Assembly (NCBI GenBank): GCA_903949225.1
Contig: CAJAYZ010000338.1
Span: forward strand, 1-10,612
Reading direction: 5' to 3'
From: an uncultured Planctomycetaceae bacterium
GTDB taxonomy: Bacteria; Planctomycetota; Planctomycetia; Pirellulales; UBA1268
Length of the DNA: 10,612 bases
Below, piece after piece: positions 1 to 7,269 of this stretch. The stretch's first letter is position 1; the number at the start of each line of letters is the position of its first letter. A program made the position numbers and the translations under genes. The notes beneath the pieces were generated by a model, which was not told the DNA's origin, did not search any database, and was given only the letters and a program-made list of their open reading frames with translations.

Positions 1-1155
1 CTCGAGTCGCCCGATGCGGTGGAGTTGGCAGCGTGGGCGCCCCGGTTCGTTGCCCGCCTCCAGGAGCTCCCGGAGCTGGCCGATGTCGCCAGCGATCAGC
101 AGACCGACGGCCGTCAAGCTCGGCTCGTGATCGACCGCGACAGCGCCTCGCGGCTAGGGATCACGCCGCAGATGATCGACGACGCGCTCTACGACGCCTT
201 CGGGCAGCGACAGATCTCGATGCTCTTTACGCAACTCAACCAATACCGCGTCATCCTCGAGGTGGCTCCCCGCTTCCGCGACGCGCCGCAGGACATGGCC
301 CAGATGTACGTCCGGGCCGGTCCCGGGGAAGGGCGGCCCGGAGAGACGCGGGTGCCCCTCGGGGCGGTGACCAGGCTCGAAGAGACGAGCGCGGCGCTTG
401 CGGTGAATCACCAAGGGCAGTTTCCGGTGGTGACGGTGTCGTTCAATCTAGCGCCGGGGGTGGCCCTTGGCAGGGCCGTTAACGTCATTGACTCCGCCCG
501 ACGCGACCTGGGGATGCCCGCCGGGATCCAAACGGCCTTCCAGGGGACAGCCGCAGCCTTCCGGGCGTCGCTGGCCAACCAAGGGTGGCTGATCCTCGCC
601 GCGATCGTCACCGTCTACATCGTCTTGGGAGTCCTCTACGAGAGCATCGTCCATCCGATCACGATCCTCTCCACGCTTCCCAGCGCCGGGGTGGGAGCAC
701 TTGTTGCTCTGCTCGTCTGTCGCACGGACCTCAGCGTCATCGCGTTGATCGGGATCATTCTGCTGATCGGGATCGTCAAGAAGAATGCGATCATGATGAT
801 CGACTTCGCCATGGATGCGGAAAGGCGCGGGATCGGTGGACGCCGGGTGACGCCCCGCGAGGCGATTGAGCAGGCCTGTCTCCTCCGCTTCCGGCCGATC
901 ATGATGACGACGCTGGCCGCGCTGCTCGGGGCGGTGCCACTGGCGATGGGCACCGGTGTCGGTTCGGAATTGCGGCGCCCCTTAGGAGTCACGATCATCG
1001 GCGGCCTTCTCGTCAGCCAACTCCTCACGCTCTACACGACGCCGGTGATCTATCTGTGGTTCGACGCCGTGGGGCGGTGGGCGCGCGGCCCGGTTGGTCA
1101 GGACGGTGAGGAGCGGGCGGAAGGGTCGACCGCCGAGTTGGAGCGTGTGCCATGA
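1..1155 (+). CDS. RND efflux permease, MdtB-like, C-terminal part (5' end outside the window)
   Basis: This is the last 384 codons of an inner-membrane RND multidrug exporter; the frame is open to base 1, so the gene starts upstream and about 650 N-terminal residues are missing. The visible part begins in the second periplasmic porter domain. The stretch DDALYDAFGQRQ at about 174-212 is typical of the MdtB/MdtC branch. Five hydrophobic segments follow (about 583-642, 652-720, 733-810, 898-951, 985-1062), matching TM8-TM12. The conserved TM10 run GIVKKNAIMMIDFA carries the lysine equivalent to AcrB Lys940 of the proton relay (codon 260 or 261), and TM11 has RFRPIMMTT with the relay threonine. 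Compared with the downstream permease it has about six extra residues, Gly-rich, near 320-350. In E. coli MdtB and MdtC assemble as a heterotrimer; the gene order here suggests the same, with an adaptor gene likely upstream. Family assignment is firm; the B-like label is inferred from position, and the substrate is unknown. Confidence 0.95.
   Translation, partial: LESPDAVELAAWAPRFVARLQELPELADVASDQQTDGRQARLVIDRDSASRLGITPQMIDDALYDAFGQRQISMLFTQLNQYRVILEVAPRFRDAPQDMAQMYVRAGPGEGRPGETRVPLGAVTRLEETSAALAVNHQGQFPVVTVSFNLAPGVALGRAVNVIDSARRDLGMPAGIQTAFQGTAAAFRASLANQGWLILAAIVTVYIVLGVLYESIVHPITILSTLPSAGVGALVALLVCRTDLSVIALIGIILLIGIVKKNAIMMIDFAMDAERRGIGGRRVTPREAIEQACLLRFRPIMMTTLAALLGAVPLAMGTGVGSELRRPLGVTIIGGLLVSQLLTLYTTPVIYLWFDAVGRWARGPVGQDGEERAEGSTAELERVP
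769..810 (+). repeat. Direct repeat, copy 1 (TM10 coding segment of the two permeases)
   Basis: This 42-base stretch encodes GIVKKNAIMMIDFA and matches 3909-3950 at 39 of 42 bases, the three differences being synonymous third-position changes. It reflects paralogy of the two adjacent permease genes rather than a mobile element, but it is a possible site for recombination or gene conversion about 3.1 kb apart. Confidence 0.7.
1140..1143 (+). promoter_or_regulatory. Ribosome binding site of the second RND permease
   Basis: GGAG lies 8 bases before the ATG at 1152, inside the end of the preceding permease gene. With the ATGA overlap it supports this start and suggests translational coupling of the two subunits. 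Confidence 0.6.
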
Positions 1156-4100
1156 ACTTCTCGGCATGGTTCATTCGCCGGCCCGTAGGGACGACGCTGT
1201 TGGCGGTGGCGATCACGCTCGTGGGGGCGATCTGCTACTTCCTTCTCCCGGTCTCGCCGTTGCCGCAGGTGGAGTATCCGACGATCAATGTCGGCGCGGG
1301 GCTTCCGGGGGCGAGTTCGGAGACGATGGCCTCGGCGGTCGCCACGCCGCTGGAGCGTCAATTCGGCCTCATTGCCGGCGTCACGGAGATGACGTCGCAG
1401 AGCACCCTCGGGCAGACCTCGATCACGCTCCAGTTCGACCTCGATCGGAATATCGACGCCGCCACGCGCGACGTTCAGGCGGCGATCAATGCCGCCCGCG
1501 GCCGTCTCCCTGCAAACCTTCCCCGCAATCCCGACCTCCGTAAGGTCAATCCGGCCGACGCTCCGATTCTCATTCTGGCGATGACGTCCGATCTCCACGA
1601 CAAGCCCCGGCTCCAGGACGTGGCGAGCACGCTCCTCCAGCAGAAGCTCTCACAGGTCCAGGGCGTAGGGCAGGTTGTTGTCAGTGGTGGCTCGCCGCCC
1701 GCCGTCCGCGTTGCCGTCAATCCATTGGTTGTCGAGCGCTATGACCTCGGGCTCGATGACATTCGCACCTGCCTGCAGCAGGCGAACACCAACCGGCCCA
1801 AGGGCTCCATCGATGATCGAATGACCACATGGTCGATCGCGACTACCGACCAGCTGTTCACCGCGGCGGAATACCGGCAGTTGATCGTCGCCTGGCGGCA
1901 CGGCGCTCCGATCCGGCTCGGCGACGTGGCGACGGTCACTGATTCGGTCGAGGATGTCCGCGTCGCCGGGGTCTACAACGGGCGGCCGACGATCATGCTG
2001 ATCGTTTACCGGCAGCCCAATGCCAACATCATCCGCACCGTCGACAACGTCCTCGCCATGCTCCCGCAGCTGAAGGCGCAGATGCCGGCCGGGATGCGTC
2101 TCGACCTCGCCATGGACCGGACGGCGACGATCCGAGCGAGCATCGTCGATGTCCAGCACACGCTCATCCTCTCGGTGATGCTCGTCGTCGGGGTGGTGTT
2201 CGTGTTTCTCCGCGACTGGCGGGCGACGCTCATTCCGAGTGTCGTCGTGCCGGTGTCGCTGGTGAGCACGTTCTCGGTGATGTATGCCCTCGGCTACAGC
2301 CTCGACAACCTCTCCCTGATGGCCCTCACGATTGCAACCGGATTCGTTGTCGACGACGCGATCGTCGTCCTCGAGAACATCGCCCGGCACCGCGAGGAGG
2401 GGATGAGCCCGATGGCGGCGGCGTTCCTCGGGGCGCAGGAGATCGGCTTCACAGTGTTGTCGATCAGCATCTCGCTCGTCGCAGTGTTCATCCCCATCCT
2501 CCTCATGGGCGGGATCGTGGGAAGGTTGTTCCGCGAGTTCGCGGTCACCCTCTCGGTGGCGATCCTCGTGTCGATGGTCGTATCGCTCACCCTCACGCCG
2601 ATGATGTGCGCCTGGCTGCTGCGTCCCGCGGGGCATGCTCGGCAGGGGCTCCTCAGCCGGTTGACGGAGCGGGCTCTCGACGGCGTCACCCAGGCGTATG
2701 CAAGGCTCCTTGCCGTCGTCATGCGCCATCCGCGGATCACGATGGCGGTCAACCTGGCGACGATTGCGCTGACGGTGTGGATGTATGTCGCTGTGCCGAA
2801 GGGGTTTTTTCCGCAGCAGGACACCGGCCGGATCACCGGCACCCTCGATGCCGATCAGGACACCTCCTTTCAGACGATGAGCGCGCTGTTGACGAAGTTT
2901 TCACTTGCGGTGAAGGAGGACCCGGCGGTGGCCGGGATCACCGGGTCGACCGGCGGGGCCGCGGGGGGCAGCCCGAACGCAGCGCGGATGTTCATCAGCC
3001 TCGTGCCCAAAGAGGAGCGCGACGGACTGGGGGCCGATCAGGTGATCGGCCGGCTGCGGGGGAAGCTCGCGCAGCTCACCGGCGCGACGATGATCATGCA
3101 GCCGGTGCAGGACCTGCGGATCGGTGGGCGACCGAGCAGCTCGCAGTATCAGTTCACGCTCCGCGGCGACAACCTTGGCGATCTCAATGATTGGGGGCCG
3201 AAGCTCGTGCGGGCGATGCGCGCGATGCCGGAGCTGACCGATATCCGCTCCGACCAGCAGAACCGCGGGCTCCAGACCGGGTTGACGATCGACCGCGATG
3301 CGGCGGCTCGATTTGGCATTTCGCCCCGGCAGATCGACGACGCCCTCTACGACGCCTTCGGCCAGCGGCAGGTGTCGGTGATGTACCGGACGCTCGGCCA
3401 ATATCGCGTGGTGATGGGGCTCGAGTCGGGCTTTCTCCAGGGGCCGGACTCGTTGCGGAGCCTCCACGTCACCGGCTCCAACGGTCTCCAAGTGCCGCTC
3501 GAGTCGTTGGCGACACAAACCACCGGCAACGCGCCGCTGATGGTCAATCACACCGCGCAGTTTCCCTCCGCAACGGTGTCGTTCAATCTTGCCCGTGGCG
3601 TGTCGCTCGGGACGGCGGTCGAGGCAGTCGAGGCGAAGACGGCGGAGCTGGGGATGCCAGCCACCGTCCGCGGCAGTTTCTCAGGCACGGCGCAGGTGTT
3701 CCGCGAGGCGCTCGCCAACCAACCGCTCCTCATCCTCGCCGCCGTGGTCACCGTCTATCTCGTCCTCGGCATGCTCTACGAGAGCATCATCCACCCGCTG
3801 ACGATCATCTCCACCTTGCCGAGCGCCGGCCTGGGAGCGCTTTTGGCCCTCCAGTGGACCGGGAGCCAGCTTGACGTGATGGCGATGATCGGCATCATCC
3901 TTCTCATCGGGATTGTCAAGAAGAACGCGATCATGATGATCGACTTCGCTCTCGAGGCCGAGCGGACGAGGGGCCTTGCGCCGCGTGAGGCGATCTTCGA
4001 GGCCTGCGTGCTCCGCTTCCGGCCGATCACGATGACGACGCTCGCGGCGCTCCTGGGAGGCTTGCCGCTGGCACTGGGCACGGGCCCCGGGGCCGAGCTC

Positions 4101-4274
4101 CGCTGGCCGCTGGGCATCGCCATCGTTGGCGGCCTGATCGTCAGCCAGATGCTCACGCTGTTCACGACGCCGGTCGTCTATCTCTATCTCGACAGCCTTG
4201 TTTCTTGGCTCGGGCGGCGCCGGATCGCCGCTTCCGCCACGATCACGTCATCTCCGGTGCCATCCTCCACCTGA
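1152..4274 (+). CDS. RND efflux permease, MdtC-like (HAE1 family), full length
   Basis: This 1040-aa protein is a complete proton-driven RND transporter of the inner membrane, close to the 1025-1040 residues of E. coli MdtC/MdtB. It starts with MNFSAWFIRRPVGTTLL, the usual cytoplasmic tip plus TM1, followed by the first porter domain (about residues 35-335), TM2-TM6 (about 335-490), TM7 (about 528-548), the second porter domain (about 550-855) and TM8-TM12 (about 857-1015). The TM4 proton-relay aspartates are Asp401-Asp402 in VVDDAIVVLENIA; TM10 has Lys923-Lys924 followed by Asn925, and TM11 has Thr962, so it should be active. DDALYDAFGQRQ near 729-740 places it in the MdtB/MdtC branch. The start overlaps the upstream permease stop as ATGA with GGAG 8 bases before it. 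The C-terminal half is clearly paralogous to the upstream gene. Drug, bile-salt-like or metabolite export is possible; the sequence does not show the substrate. Confidence 0.96.
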   Translation: MNFSAWFIRRPVGTTLLAVAITLVGAICYFLLPVSPLPQVEYPTINVGAGLPGASSETMASAVATPLERQFGLIAGVTEMTSQSTLGQTSITLQFDLDRNIDAATRDVQAAINAARGRLPANLPRNPDLRKVNPADAPILILAMTSDLHDKPRLQDVASTLLQQKLSQVQGVGQVVVSGGSPPAVRVAVNPLVVERYDLGLDDIRTCLQQANTNRPKGSIDDRMTTWSIATTDQLFTAAEYRQLIVAWRHGAPIRLGDVATVTDSVEDVRVAGVYNGRPTIMLIVYRQPNANIIRTVDNVLAMLPQLKAQMPAGMRLDLAMDRTATIRASIVDVQHTLILSVMLVVGVVFVFLRDWRATLIPSVVVPVSLVSTFSVMYALGYSLDNLSLMALTIATGFVVDDAIVVLENIARHREEGMSPMAAAFLGAQEIGFTVLSISISLVAVFIPILLMGGIVGRLFREFAVTLSVAILVSMVVSLTLTPMMCAWLLRPAGHARQGLLSRLTERALDGVTQAYARLLAVVMRHPRITMAVNLATIALTVWMYVAVPKGFFPQQDTGRITGTLDADQDTSFQTMSALLTKFSLAVKEDPAVAGITGSTGGAAGGSPNAARMFISLVPKEERDGLGADQVIGRLRGKLAQLTGATMIMQPVQDLRIGGRPSSSQYQFTLRGDNLGDLNDWGPKLVRAMRAMPELTDIRSDQQNRGLQTGLTIDRDAAARFGISPRQIDDALYDAFGQRQVSVMYRTLGQYRVVMGLESGFLQGPDSLRSLHVTGSNGLQVPLESLATQTTGNAPLMVNHTAQFPSATVSFNLARGVSLGTAVEAVEAKTAELGMPATVRGSFSGTAQVFREALANQPLLILAAVVTVYLVLGMLYESIIHPLTIISTLPSAGLGALLALQWTGSQLDVMAMIGIILLIGIVKKNAIMMIDFALEAERTRGLAPREAIFEACVLRFRPITMTTLAALLGGLPLALGTGPGAELRWPLGIAIVGGLIVSQMLTLFTTPVVYLYLDSLVSWLGRRRIAASATITSSPVPSST
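3909..3950 (+). repeat. Direct repeat, copy 2 (TM10 coding segment of the two permeases)
   Basis: This is the partner of the 769-810 segment in the downstream permease, differing at three synonymous third positions. The offset between the copies is 3140 bases. A crossover between them would fuse the two permeases and delete most of the downstream one. Confidence 0.7.
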
Positions 4275-4295
4275 CCGCCAGCGTCGGGAAGTCAG
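4271..4295. terminator. Tail-to-tail junction with short inverted repeat (possible weak bidirectional terminator)
   Basis: The plus-strand permease and the minus-strand TIM-barrel gene end 17 bases apart. CTGAC at 4271-4275 and GTCAG at 4291-4295 form a perfect 5-bp inverted repeat around a 15-base loop, which has a small inner CCG/CGG pairing. Each arm contains one gene's TGA stop, so the symmetry may be coincidental. There is no T-run on either side, so a classical Rho-independent terminator is not supported. No better terminator is visible nearby. Confidence 0.2.
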
Positions 4296-5791
4296 GCCTT
4301 CTCGAGGATGAGGAGCGAGCGGGGGAAGATCGTCCAGGTCGTCGCCGGCCGGGCGTCCGACTCGGTGCGGTAGGGATCGGTCGTCGTGACGGTCATCGCG
4401 GCACGGCCGTAGTTGGCAAGGACGAGATGGAAGCCGCGATTGGCGAACGCCGAGGCGACGACCTCCCCTGGCAGCGGGGCAGCGAACAGGTCGCTGTCGC
4501 CGATCTCGAGCCACGCCCAGGTCCCCTCTTCGACCAGCGGCAGGTAGCGGGCGAGCCATTGTCCCCAGCGCAGCCTCGTCTCCGGGCTGCCTGGCACCTC
4601 GTCCCAGGCGGAGTAGGTGTGGAGCGAGGCGGGATCGGATTCCCACCGCGCCCGGGCATCGCGGCAACGCTTCAGCCAGAAGTCGTCGTTGTAGGCGACG
4701 CCGGGGACGAATCCGCGCTCGCCGGTGAAGATTCTCCCTCCGAAGGTCACCGGGAATTGGAGGTAGGGGATCGACTGGAGGTAGGGCTCGTCGATCGATT
4801 CCAGACTCGTGAAACCCATGTCGAGGCAGGGAACGACATACGGTGGATGGTTCTTCACGGTCTCCCGCAGGGCATCGGCATTGGCCACCCCCTCGCCGAC
4901 CCAGAGATAGTCGTAGGTCGCCAGATCGGTGAGTGGCTTGTCGGCGCCGTCAACATGGAGCTTGACGATCCCTCCTCGTCGCTTGACGTCGGCATGGATG
5001 AGCGCGAGGAGATCGGCGAAAGCGCCATCCTCCTCCGGCGTCTCGTTGAAGGCGGCGATCTCGTCGGCGGCCGGAGGCATCTGACGTTTGCGCTCATGGC
5101 GGTTCATCAGGTAGCCACCGTCGATGTAGATGCCATCCGTCCCCCATTCGTCGATGACGTGGGCGATTTTCTTGAGGACGAAAGCCCGCCAGCCGGGGCT
5201 CGCCGGCGAGCATCGGGCCATGTTCCAGTAGCCGACGACGAGGACGTCGCCAGGACGTCGCCAGGCGGGGTCGAAGTCTGGATCGGTGGTCTGGATGAAG
5301 CAAGTGGAGACGTAGGTCAGGACCCGAAAGCCACGCGCCCGCGCCATGGCGAGGAACCGCCCGTATCCCTCGGCGTTGACCGGCGAATACTTGTCGCCGC
5401 CAAACAGCCGCAGTGAATCGTTCCAGTCGTCGAAGACCTGGATCACCTGGACGCCGAGGGCGGCGAGCCGGTCGAGCTCGGCCTCGTCCTCAGGCCCCGG
5501 GTTCCAGGGGGTCGTAGAAGGATATTCGCCGAGGTTGTAGCAGCACTGAGCGGGGAGGTAGTTGGTGACGAGATGCCGGCGGAGGCAGGAGCGGATCCGC
5601 GTTGTGCCGTGGCCAATGTTGAGCAGACGCCGGCGGTGGTCGGCCTCCGAGTGGTCGGCGAGGAGCCGCGGGGTGAGGGGGCTCGCAGTCGCCCTCGGCG
5701 GATCGGCGGCCGTCGCCTGGGTGGGCAGCCCCGCCACCGCGGCGATCCCGCCGGCGGCCGTGGTCGTGCGGAGGAAGTCGCGTCGCTGCAT
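4292..5791 (-). CDS. Tat-exported putative glycoside-hydrolase-like TIM-barrel protein
   Basis: This 499-aa protein has an N-terminal twin-arginine signal (MQRRDFLRTTTAAGGIAAVAG, ending near ATAA at about residue 29), so it is probably exported folded. The frame stays open upstream to 5953, but that part overlaps the DUF1501 gene and is low complexity; the ATG at 5791 puts the Tat motif at the N-terminus. The body alternates strand-like and helical segments as in a TIM barrel: LGVQVIQVFDDW (about 112-123), GFRVLTYVST (154-163), the helix before EWGTDGIYIDGGY (215-227), IVKLHVDGADK (275-285) and YDYLWVGEG (293-301). Asp224 and Glu300 sit at strand ends and are candidate catalytic acids; the DGIYIDGG pattern recalls alpha-galactosidase-like clans. 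Residues from about 440 look like a beta-sandwich. I do not recognise the exact family, and hydrolase activity is inferred. No clear Shine-Dalgarno precedes the start. It is last in a probable three-gene operon, 43 bases after the DUF1501 gene. Confidence 0.85.
   Translation of the reverse strand: MQRRDFLRTTTAAGGIAAVAGLPTQATAADPPRATASPLTPRLLADHSEADHRRRLLNIGHGTTRIRSCLRRHLVTNYLPAQCCYNLGEYPSTTPWNPGPEDEAELDRLAALGVQVIQVFDDWNDSLRLFGGDKYSPVNAEGYGRFLAMARARGFRVLTYVSTCFIQTTDPDFDPAWRRPGDVLVVGYWNMARCSPASPGWRAFVLKKIAHVIDEWGTDGIYIDGGYLMNRHERKRQMPPAADEIAAFNETPEEDGAFADLLALIHADVKRRGGIVKLHVDGADKPLTDLATYDYLWVGEGVANADALRETVKNHPPYVVPCLDMGFTSLESIDEPYLQSIPYLQFPVTFGGRIFTGERGFVPGVAYNDDFWLKRCRDARARWESDPASLHTYSAWDEVPGSPETRLRWGQWLARYLPLVEEGTWAWLEIGDSDLFAAPLPGEVVASAFANRGFHLVLANYGRAAMTVTTTDPYRTESDARPATTWTIFPRSLLILEKA
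5241..5265. repeat. 11-bp perfect tandem repeat (2.3 copies) inside the TIM-barrel gene
   Basis: The unit AGGACGTCGCC occurs at 5241-5251 and 5252-5262, followed by AGG. It encodes part of WRRPGDVLVV on the minus strand. The unit is not a multiple of three, yet the reading frame and protein character are coherent on both sides, so this is not a disruptive frameshift. Gain or loss of one unit would break the gene. Confidence 0.75.
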
Positions 5792-5834
5792 CGGATGTGT
5801 TCCCGGTGAAAAGGAGCTCTTACGGCCGGAGCGA

Positions 5835-7256
5835 TCAGGCGAGGATGTCGCGGACGACCGTGCCGGAGACGTCGGTGAGGCGGTGATCGCGGCCGGCGTG
5901 GCGGAAGGTGAGCCGCTCGTGGTCGAGGCCGAGGAGGTGGAGGATTGTGGCATGGAAGTCGGGCATCGTCACCTTCCCCTCCGCCACGTAATAGCCAAAC
6001 TCGTCGGTCTGTCCGTGGGTTACGCCCCCCTTCACGCCGCCGCCGGCCATCCAAACGCTGAAGGCGTGGGGATGATGATCGCGGCCGTCGGAGCCTTGGG
6101 CGGCCGGCGTCCGGCCAAATTCGGTGCCGAAGATCACGAGGGTGTCGTCGAACAGCCCGCGGGCCTTGAGGTCGGCAAGGAGGGCGGCGATCGGCTGGTC
6201 GACCTTCCTTGCGTTGGTGGTGTGGTTGTTGCGGAGATCGCCGTGGGCATCCCAGTAGTTGCGCGGGTAGCTGAAGTTGACCTGCACGAACCGCACCCCC
6301 GCCTCGAGACAGCGTCTCGCGAGCACGCACTGTCGGGCATATTCATCGGTCGGCTCGACGCCGACGCCGTAGCGCGCGAGCGTGCCGGCCGTCTCCCGCT
6401 CGATCTCGAACACCCTCGGCGCCTCCGCCTGCATCCGCCAGGCCATCTCGAACGACTCGATCCGGGCCTCGAGCCGCGGGTCGCCCCCCGCCAATCCCGC
6501 GTGGCGATGGTTGCGGGCGGCGAGGAGATCGAGCTGGAGCCGCTCCAGGGCCGGATCCTCCGGCGAGACGAGGTTCGAGAGCCGCGTCGACTTGAAGTCG
6601 GTGCTGCCGTCGCCGATCCGCGTCCCCTGGAAGCTCGCCGGGAGGAACGCCGAGCCGTAGTTCTGCGTGCCGCCGTGGTAGAGCGAGGGGGAGAGGCTGA
6701 TGAACCCGGGGAGATTGTCGTTCTCTGATCCGAGGCCATAGAGCGTCCAGGCGCCGAGGCTCGGCCGGGCGAAGACGCCGGAGCCGGTGTTCATGGCGAG
6801 CAGGGCCGGCCCGTGTGACACCTGATCGCCGCCATGCATCGAACGGATGACGCACAGGTCGTCGGCATGGCTGCCGATGAGGGGAAAGAGATCGCTCACC
6901 TCGAGCCCCGACTGGCCGTAGCGGCGAAACTCCCACGGCGAGGCGAGGAGATTGCCGGTGGGGGCGAACTCGAACTTCGGCTTCGGCAGCGGCAGCGGCT
7001 GGCCGTTGAGCGCCGCGAGCTTCGGCTTGGGGTCGAACGAATCGACATGCGAGATCCCGCCATGCATGAACAGGAACACGACGCGCTTCGCCCGCGCCGG
7101 GAAGTGGGGGGGCTTGGCCGCGAGCGGAGAGCCGGTTGGCCCGTCTGCACGGGCCACTCCGGGCATATGCTCGCTGGCAAGGAGGCCGAGGAGCGCCGTG
7201 TGACCGAAGCCACAGGCGCTTTGCCGGAGCCATTCTCGGCGCGGAACGTTGAGCAT
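5835..7256 (-). CDS. DUF1501 family protein, Tat-exported (alkaline-phosphatase-like fold)
   Basis: This 473-aa protein is a typical planctomycete DUF1501 member. The N-terminus MLNVPRREWLRQSACGFG is a twin-arginine signal (RRE-W-L variant) with a hydrophobic stretch and likely cleavage after ARA at about residue 37. Family landmarks in order: FLFMHGGISHVDSFDPKP (about 61-78), VIRSMHGGDQVSHGPA (136-151), the RPSLGAW segment (164-170), VRFVQVN (321-327), LVIFGTEFGRTP (373-384) and GRDHHPHAFSVWMAGGG (391-407). His and Asp residues in the first and last of these are candidate metal ligands by analogy with sulfatases and alkaline phosphatases; the sulfatase C/S-x-P-x-R signature is not seen. The frame is open upstream to 7490, but the ATG at 7256 has GGAG seven bases before it and gives the correct signal. 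It starts 13 bases after the stop of the PSCyt/PSD1 gene, the usual partner. The molecular function of the family is not established. Confidence 0.95.
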   Translation of the reverse strand: MLNVPRREWLRQSACGFGHTALLGLLASEHMPGVARADGPTGSPLAAKPPHFPARAKRVVFLFMHGGISHVDSFDPKPKLAALNGQPLPLPKPKFEFAPTGNLLASPWEFRRYGQSGLEVSDLFPLIGSHADDLCVIRSMHGGDQVSHGPALLAMNTGSGVFARPSLGAWTLYGLGSENDNLPGFISLSPSLYHGGTQNYGSAFLPASFQGTRIGDGSTDFKSTRLSNLVSPEDPALERLQLDLLAARNHRHAGLAGGDPRLEARIESFEMAWRMQAEAPRVFEIERETAGTLARYGVGVEPTDEYARQCVLARRCLEAGVRFVQVNFSYPRNYWDAHGDLRNNHTTNARKVDQPIAALLADLKARGLFDDTLVIFGTEFGRTPAAQGSDGRDHHPHAFSVWMAGGGVKGGVTHGQTDEFGYYVAEGKVTMPDFHATILHLLGLDHERLTFRHAGRDHRLTDVSGTVVRDILA

Positions 7257-7263
7257 GACGGGG

Positions 7264-7267
7264 CTCC
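7264..7267 (-). promoter_or_regulatory. Ribosome binding site of the DUF1501 gene
   Basis: GGAG (minus strand) lies 7 bases before the ATG at 7256, between the upstream gene's stop and this start. It decides the start against longer in-frame possibilities reaching to 7490. Confidence 0.6.
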
Positions 7268-7269
7268 GG

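Noticed and set aside
1650..2729. A 359-codon minus-strand open frame under the MdtC-like permease
   Set aside because: Its translation is extremely His/Arg/Asp/Glu-rich, typical of the antisense of a hydrophobic GC-rich membrane protein.
5241..5265. A frameshift caused by the 11-bp duplication
   Set aside because: The protein keeps its strand/helix character in one frame before and after the repeat (DPDFDPAW to YWNMARC), so the frame is intact.
4205..5416. A 403-codon plus-strand open frame across the TIM-barrel gene
   Set aside because: It runs antisense to a coherent Tat-exported protein, has a Gly/Glu/Arg-rich low-complexity translation without any recognisable motif, and is a GC-rich shadow. 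It would also overlap the end of the MdtC-like gene.
5792..5953. N-terminal extension of the TIM-barrel gene (54 extra codons)
   Set aside because: It is Ser/Thr/Pro-rich, overlaps the DUF1501 coding end and would displace the Tat motif from the N-terminus.
5562..6728. A 388-codon plus-strand open frame over the DUF1501 gene
   Set aside because: The opposite strand carries unmistakable DUF1501 motifs over the same bases; the plus-strand product is Arg/Glu/Val-rich without domains.
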